Shown here: positions 58,051-64,000 of the stretch, piece after piece
Position numbering within the stretch: position 1 is the first letter of the stretch
How the letters are laid out: each line of letters starts with the position of its first letter
Origin: Protea cynaroides
Lineage: Eukaryota; Streptophyta; Magnoliopsida; Proteales; Proteaceae
DNA length: 64,000 bases
Reading direction: 5' to 3'
Assembly (NCBI GenBank): GCA_028583415.1
Contig: CM053276.1
Location: forward strand, 10,074,663-10,138,662
Notes under the pieces: model-generated
The model's database searches: none
Told to the model about the DNA's origin: nothing
Seen by the model: the letters and a program-made list of their open reading frames with translations, nothing else
Made by a program: the position numbers and the translations under genes

Positions 58051-58700
58051 TGTTGGACCCAAAAGTGATGCAATCAAGACTATGCAATTGGACCTAGGAG
58101 GACATTTTTTTGGGTCTTGGATGGGTTTTATGGGCATTGAGTTGATTAATTTTGGGTTATTTATTGTATTGGGCCTTAATTATAAGCCCATAAGGTGGAG
58201 GTGAAGTTAGTACACAATATTACTAATTAAAGTTAAGCGTTTAAGTTAGATTAGGGTATTTATTAGTTAGCTAGAATTCTGTTGTGATATTCACTTCGGT
58301 CGGTATAAGAGAGTGATTAAGAGACCATTTATGAATCTAGGATTCAAAAAAGGCTATATATATGTAGGGAGAGGGTTTCCCCTTCTGCCAGTGTGAGAGG
58401 AATCTCCCATGCAATGCTAGTGATGGTGCAGAAAACGGCATAATCCACATGGGGCCACATGGTCAGAAGAGGAGAGGGAAAATAATAAAAAAAAAATCAT
58501 GTGAGAAAGTGTGGTACCATGGCAGCATGCAAAACTTTTTCCCATACGTATATATTTCCCAATAATTAAGCATGCTTTTGAGTAAAAGATTTTGAGTTTT
58601 ATAAAGAGTTTGGGAGCCACTGAGCTGTGCATATGGGATTGATATTCCGGATCTGATTCTTCCTTCTTCTGGTGATATGCTCGTATCAGGTATTATCTTT
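58051..58700 (+). mobile_element. Possible solo LTR-like sequence
   Basis: It starts TGTTGGACCCAAAAG, has GGGCCTTAATTATAAGCCC in a U3-like part and a strong TATA-like GGCTATATATATG near 58351. The right end could not be set and no duplication was found. It could equally be the promoter of an unannotated transcript. Confidence 0.3.
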
Positions 58701-61006
58701 CCCATTTCTTCTTATTCTCTAATTATGATATCTTCTAATTGTCTTCTCTCTATATATGCCCATAAATGCTTCTGGCTATATATCTGCTGAAATTTAATTT
58801 CTTCTTGCAAATCTGAGTTTCTGTGATCCATTGAGTAATTCTAGGTCTGAATCTGAGATCTGAATCTAAGATTTGGTCGTTGATCTTTAGCTTATTTTCT
58901 CAAGTTATTGAATATAGTGTGAAAATAGTGATCCTGGTTGTAGTTCTTGCTTCTAATTCTTCTAGAACACTGGAAGGCATTAAAAAGCCTTTGGGTCCCC
59001 AGCCATTTGGGTTTTCTTTTCTTTGTTAGGTTACAAGATGAAGACTTCAAATCTTTAAGGATTGTAACATGATGTTTTGCTCCATGGGATTTGTGATCCT
59101 CCGTAGTACAGTCTTCAGGAGTCGCGAAATTATGATTGCCTTTGATATTGTTTGTTCTCCTCTTGAGAGTCTTGCGTTACATCAGAGTATGGATGACTGT
59201 TTTGGTCTTCAGTTGAGATAATGCTCAACTGTTTAGTTGTTACGGTTGTAGCATTGATATTTAGAGGCCCCATAAGGCTTGGAATCCTCTTAATGACCGA
59301 GTGCCTTGGGTAGTGTCAGATTGTTGTCAGTTGTTTACTTCCTGCAACTATGAGTTTCACTTGTATTGCCAATGTAGGGTTTGATTTTTTTTCTTCTTCC
59401 ATGGAGCCTTATCATTCTGAGTTTGTAATAACTAAGATCTGAAAGAGAACACCACCATGGTCAGATTCAAATCCAAAAAAGGGTAAACTAGTTGCATATT
59501 TTGTGTATACTTATCAGTATTTGGAATCAGCTAACAAAAGAGAAAAAAGAAATGAAACAAATCCAGGTTTGGGTATTGAAAGTTGTATGGCTACTGGATA
59601 TAGGTGGTCAGAGCTTTGGGAAATCACAGACAGACGCTATTACTTAAGACAGCCAACCCAGCACTGTACTATATTGTCTACACCCCTGTTTTGTTCAAAT
59701 CCTTAAAAATCTGGAAAGGTTTCTCCAGATCAGATTCCTGGTAAGGTTAAGATTCAGCCAATTCAACTACCAAGCAAGGCTGGAAACTGGTCTGTCATAC
59801 TTGAGAAATGATAATCACCTTGATCACATACCAGTCTCATTGAGACTATATACAGGAGTGAAAGGTATACACAAGGTTTTAAGTGTCGTACTGTATCGGC
59901 TGATACATATTGGTATGGCTTGCAATTTGTATCCCAAATTTAAAATAAGGTGGTGTATCGAAGTTTATCGTGTTCAGTACTCTATACAATACAGACAATA
60001 TGGGATCGATACGCTTTGATACATACTGATACAAACAATTACAACATTTTTTTTTCATTTAAAAAAAAACATGTATCCGTTTGTATCGACCAGTATATAT
60101 GGTTCAATACTGATCGGTACAACCCAATACGGCTCATAAGGTCATTTGATGGTCGATACTCTTGATACATTTCATTTCTTTCCCTCTTCAAACCATGACC
60201 CTATCAGTGGAAAACCTAAGTTGGGGGGTTTTTTTGAGGACTCAAAATCCACTCAAACACAAGCATGAAAGTGAATATTTGGTTACTTCAACCTACAACT
60301 CTCTTTTTTTCTTTCAAAATTTCATTTTGTATTTTGTTTCGTAATACCAATTAATAGTATAAACGTTTATGCAATGAATTCATGCATCAAAAACCAGTAA
60401 AAACATGAATGTGAGAATCAATTTGAGATTTCTTTCAAGAACACCAAAAAATTTTGAACTTTTTTTTTTCTTTTCTTTCTAAAAAAAAAATACAAAGATT
60501 TAAGAAAGAAGGAAAAAAAAAATTCATCTTTTTTGTACTTCCTATAAACAAATATTGATTTTTTTTTTTCAATTTTTTTTAACATGCAAATTTTTATATA
60601 AAATATTTTTAGCTCAAAACAAAGTGTGATATTTTCTCTTCTCAACCATGTGATCTCCTATTGAAAATTCAATTTTCCACACCCCATTGATTAAGAGATA
60701 CCCCAAAATGTCATTGTGGAAAATCATCTTCCATACAAAAAAAATTCCCCAAAAATTCCGATTCTTACGGACTTTCCCGGCCAATCCACCAAAAGTTGTT
60801 CAGCCTTCTCCCTGCCGGACCCACGCTTAATCATTATGTCATCAATGCTAACGTGCCCGGTTGTTAGACTGCCGTTACTGTTGGTAACATCGTCAAAAAA
60901 AAATTTCACAACCGCCACCAACCCATCGCGGCTACTGAGATTGAGAAGTAAGCAGTCGATCACTGAGATCATCTTACAGTTCCTTCTCCGTTTTTGTGTT
61001 TCAATG
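58700..61006. other. Intergenic stretch without recognised gene; partial hAT-like end
   Basis: At 59872-60170 the words AAGGTTTTAAGTGTCGTACT and repeated GATACATA/TGTATCG resemble the hAT-like group seen at 20357. The rest shows no gene. Long A and T runs occupy 60460-60580. Confidence 0.45.
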
Positions 61007-61015
61007 AAACCCTAA
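61007..61015 (+). promoter_or_regulatory. Telo-box upstream of the plastid-protein gene
   Basis: AAACCCTAA lies 68 bases before the ATG at 61083, a common position in plant leaders and core promoters. Confidence 0.35.
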
Positions 61016-61082
61016 TCCAGAGAAGTACAAAGAGAATCGTAAAGACAGGATTGAGAAAATTGTAGGAGTCGATACGATTACA

Positions 61083-61739
61083 ATGTCAGTTGCAGCTCCA
61101 AATCTGTTCACGAATCCACGTTCTCATCTTCCATTTTATCCTACGAACTTTTGTTCCCGTTCTCTGAAGACTTATGCGTTTGCTCTCCCTGCAATCTCTT
61201 CCAGCCCTAAAGAAAATTCCTTGCATTTCGAAATCATTAGGGACAGAGCTCTACAAAAGAAATTTGAACCCTTTGTAACTGGTCGATGGCGTCTTAGAGC
61301 CTTTCAATCAGATGAGCCTCTGCCCAGAGAGGGTTTCATCAATAACCTTAATTTGGACGCCTTCCTTTGTATTGCTGAAGTGTTGTGTCTCGTTCCATCG
61401 GCTGCTCTTTCAATTGGAATTGCCGTAAATTGGGCGTTGTCTAGCTCTCAGAAATCGTTTCAGTTGTCATTAGTCAATCGGGTTTTAGTTTGGCAGATTC
61501 TTCTTTTGGTAGGTGCCGTTGCCTTGGGTGCCTTGATTCGTAGTAGACAGTGGAATAGGATCTGTAGGGACTCATTTAAGTCGGGAACTTCCAGTTTCAA
61601 TCTCATTGAGAGAATTGAGAAGCTGGAGGAGGACATTCGAAGCTCGGCAACAATTATACGGGTGGTGTCGAGGCAGCTTGAGAAGTTGGGCATCCGGTTC
61701 AGGGTTACTAGGAAGGCATTGAAAGAGCCCATTACTCAG
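61083..61739 (+). CDS. Uncharacterised predicted plastid membrane protein, first exon (219 codons), partial gene
   Basis: The frame opens at ATG 61083 and runs to ...KEPITQ, where CAG|GTAAGT is an excellent splice donor at 61740. Read-through would add 28 unrelated residues and a stop. Residues 1 to about 45 are Ser/Pro/Phe-rich with few acids, like a transit peptide. VTGRWRLRAFQSDEPLPREG (66-84) precedes two probable membrane spans (about 93-118 and 134-152). A charged helical segment with ERIEKLEEDIRSS (176-188) then suggests a coiled coil. I recall conserved plant proteins of unknown function with this order, but no name. No further exon was recognised before the window ends, so the gene is cut off. 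Confidence 0.8.
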
Positions 61740-64000
61740 GTAAGTTTATTTCTTTTGCTCTTTTCTTTATCCTGTCCTTTTTCTTTTCATCGTTGTTCTG
61801 CGTTGAGGGGACGGGCTGGCAGGTAGAATCTCCAAAAAAGTTCAGAGAAACTAAAATTTTGTGATTGTGTTGTTAAACCTTTGTTCGATCAACGGTTTTG
61901 GAGAATTATTGGCTTTAACTGTTCATTCATTCTGAATACATTTTGGAGAAACAATAACAAAGAAAATCTACCTCTTCTATTTCTTCGACTCCTCCCACCC
62001 ACTGCCATGTTTGTCTGATCCCCCACTTCATATGCGACCAGGTTTTTCTTATATGAGCTTTATAATTTCTTTTTTTGGATGGGGATGGGAGGGAGGGATG
62101 CGGGTTGTATTAATATTATTTTAAATTAGGGAGCTCGTTTTTGGGTCTGGCAGGTCATTCAGAGTATCTCTTTGGACTGGCACAATAGCTGCCACCTGCT
62201 ACTTTGGTTGTGGCTAAAATTTTGTGGACCGATATACCTTCAAGTCCCCTTCTCATGTCAAGTTTCACCCAAATAGAGTTGATTGGTGGCAAAATAAAGC
62301 TTTAAAAATCAAGTGAAAATAGAATCCAGAAAAGAAATGGACAGCTGAAAAAATACGAGCAGAATATGTCAATAGACTCAATATATGAGAGGGTATATGG
62401 AATGAAGACCCAGTCTAAAATTGGCCTCATTTTAACATCTATGGGGGATGGCCGTATGGGTTTTAAATTATTTTGTAATGAGCTGAATTATGAAACCCAA
62501 AAGTGGGGGTATGAAAATAAATATTTAATTAGTATTAGGTCTATTAGGTATTACAGTTGGCCTAGTTTTGTCATTAAAGAGTCCTATTAGAAGTTATCTA
62601 GAAGACGTAGTATCACACCCCATTCCCGACACACCGGGGCTGTGACTAAGATGCTTACTGCCGTCCTAACCTACCGTTAGGATCTCAACATAGTGTCCCC
62701 ACATCACATCATCGACCACACACCCTCAGGTCCCTCACATAATCAGAGTAACCTAGAAATAAGCAGAAGACTTGTATAATATAATCAAGGGTGTTATCGA
62801 CTGATGGTCTCTAAATGATAAATAATAATAAAACTATGTGTTATCTGTCTCACAAAGATACTCAAAACATAGTGTAATAATCCTCAAATAATACAATCAA
62901 ATTCGTAAAAGTAAGTGGACAACAAGTCCAACTATAAAGTAAATAAAACTCAAGCCTAGCCCCCATAGGCACAAGCATCACAAGAGCATTCAACACCATG
63001 AGCCTTAGAAGTTGGATCCTCTACATCCTCATTGTAACCCTCTACAACGTATAAAGCATCCACATAATCAGCTGCAGTGTAACCTGTAGTGAAATTTGAA
63101 AAAAAATACGCAAGTGGGGGTGAGCTTCACTAAGCTCAGTGAGGGGATGGAGAACATACAAGCAAGCAATTATGTATATGGACAGATTATTTTGGTCAGG
63201 TTATGGTGATCCACAAACAATATCTTGGGCACTGCCCATTACGTCGGATAAAAATCCTCATTGCGGGGATGAATTCAATACCGCTACACTTTGTTAGGCG
63301 GCACCGATCCAACCCAAACATGAGCCCCTTCGTGGCGTCTCAGGTACGAACACATCAACATCATTCCCTAGCACTGGCAGAAACCTTGGTCAATGGGGGG
63401 AGGCAATATTAATTACGGAACCTTGTCCCATCTTTTATAATTGGGCCCATGCCGACACATAACCTCCTGTTAGGAGGGGTGCAGTCACATGAGAATATAC
63501 ACCTAGCCACATACAATTCTTACAATTCTACATGTCATCACAATTCCGCAAGTTGTACTCCTGTGGGGATCACTATATTGGAACCACCCTCAGCCACCCA
63601 TATTCCCACAAGTGTATGATAAGGAGTAAGCAGGGCTCATGTAGCGATCACGGTACCAGAACAAACCTCGTTCACCCGTACCCTACACAAGCTAAACAAA
63701 CAACCAACACTCAATAGCAACCAACAATAAACAAGGCATAATAATGCAATGTATGATAATGGCATAGTAACTATTAGATGACATGTGAGCAATCAATAGG
63801 CATAGCATGCATATTCAAACATGACAGTTATATAAACATTCCATAACATAAATCAGATCCAACCTACTCACCTTGATGGTGCTTGCAAATAAAACTCCGA
63901 TAATACGTGAGTTCTCCCATGAAATTACCGTGGTAGTTTACCTAATCATGTTGTGTTTGTTAGTTATCGCTCAATATCTTAATGTCCTTGGAATTGATAG
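61740..64000 (+). other. Presumed intron 1 of the plastid-protein gene, repeat-bearing
   Basis: After 62600 the sequence changes to a repeat-like block (starting near TATCACACCCCATTCCCGAC) with words such as GTGAGCTTCACTAAGCTCAG, a style I associate with LTRs of gypsy elements; this is memory-based. Neither the far LTR end nor a TSD lies within the window. No exon with similarity to the first exon's family was seen. Confidence 0.45.

Noticed and set aside
60716..61015. Overlapping frames of 99 (+) and 82 (-) codons just before the plastid-protein gene
   Set aside because: Neither resembles a family I know, and the region is more likely promoter and leader of the gene at 61083. A divergent small gene on the minus strand cannot be fully excluded without transcript data.
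1..64000. CRISPR arrays, operons, phage or viral integrations, organellar inserts
   Set aside because: No regularly spaced repeats with unique spacers, no prokaryotic gene organisation, no viral coat or movement-type frames, and no chloroplast or mitochondrial gene stretch was noticed.

Overview
This is nuclear DNA from a flowering plant with a transposon-rich, long-intron genome, probably a dicot or an early-diverging angiosperm; I cannot place it further. The plant assignment rests on three host genes with GT-AG introns (a nuclear poly(A)-binding protein, a plastid-type class II DAHP synthase and a SIP1/ASIL-type trihelix factor), on L1- and RTE-type LINEs, and on Mutator, hAT, PIF/Harbinger-like and LTR elements with recognisable target-site duplications (TSDs). 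There is no sign of operons, CRISPR or other prokaryotic features. I saw no convincing tRNA or rRNA gene, but this was a visual scan.

Layout. (1) 1-2140: repeats, an hAT-like element and a 211-bp foldback Mutator-type MITE upstream of the first gene. (2) 2233-19021 (+): the complete PABN gene, six exons and 221 residues. Two very large introns (6.5 and 8.8 kb) make up more than 90% of it. They hold two probable Pack-MULEs (one with pieces of two unrelated genes and a nested hAT MITE, one with a broken NB-ARC resistance-gene fragment), an RTE LINE 3' end, a 300-bp MITE and several duplications. (3) 19022-22480: spacer between convergent genes. (4) 22481-26334 (-): the complete five-exon DAHP synthase gene, 532 residues, with a TATA box upstream and a small hAT-like MITE in intron 4. 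(5) 26500-47300: about 20 kb of transposon deposits. These are a minus-strand LTR, two decayed L1-type LINEs meeting tail to tail (one hit by a 227-bp foldback MITE, the other by a 438-bp solo LTR), and a run of PIF/Harbinger-like elements with CCA/TGG minisatellites inside. (6) 47516-48415 (+): an intact single-exon trihelix gene. (7) 48450-61000: no gene recognised; an LTR with a remnant of a gypsy-type element, an 838-bp foldback, an hAT element and a minus-strand copia LTR. (8) 61083-61739 (+): first exon of an uncharacterised, predicted plastid membrane protein whose remaining exons were not found before the window ends.

The host genes do not form a pathway. PABN acts in nuclear mRNA polyadenylation, DAHP synthase starts the shikimate pathway in plastids, and the trihelix protein is a transcription factor. 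I found no new defence or mobile system. The most novel material is transposon biology: host-gene capture inside PABN introns, a minisatellite-bearing MITE family, and a large foldback element.
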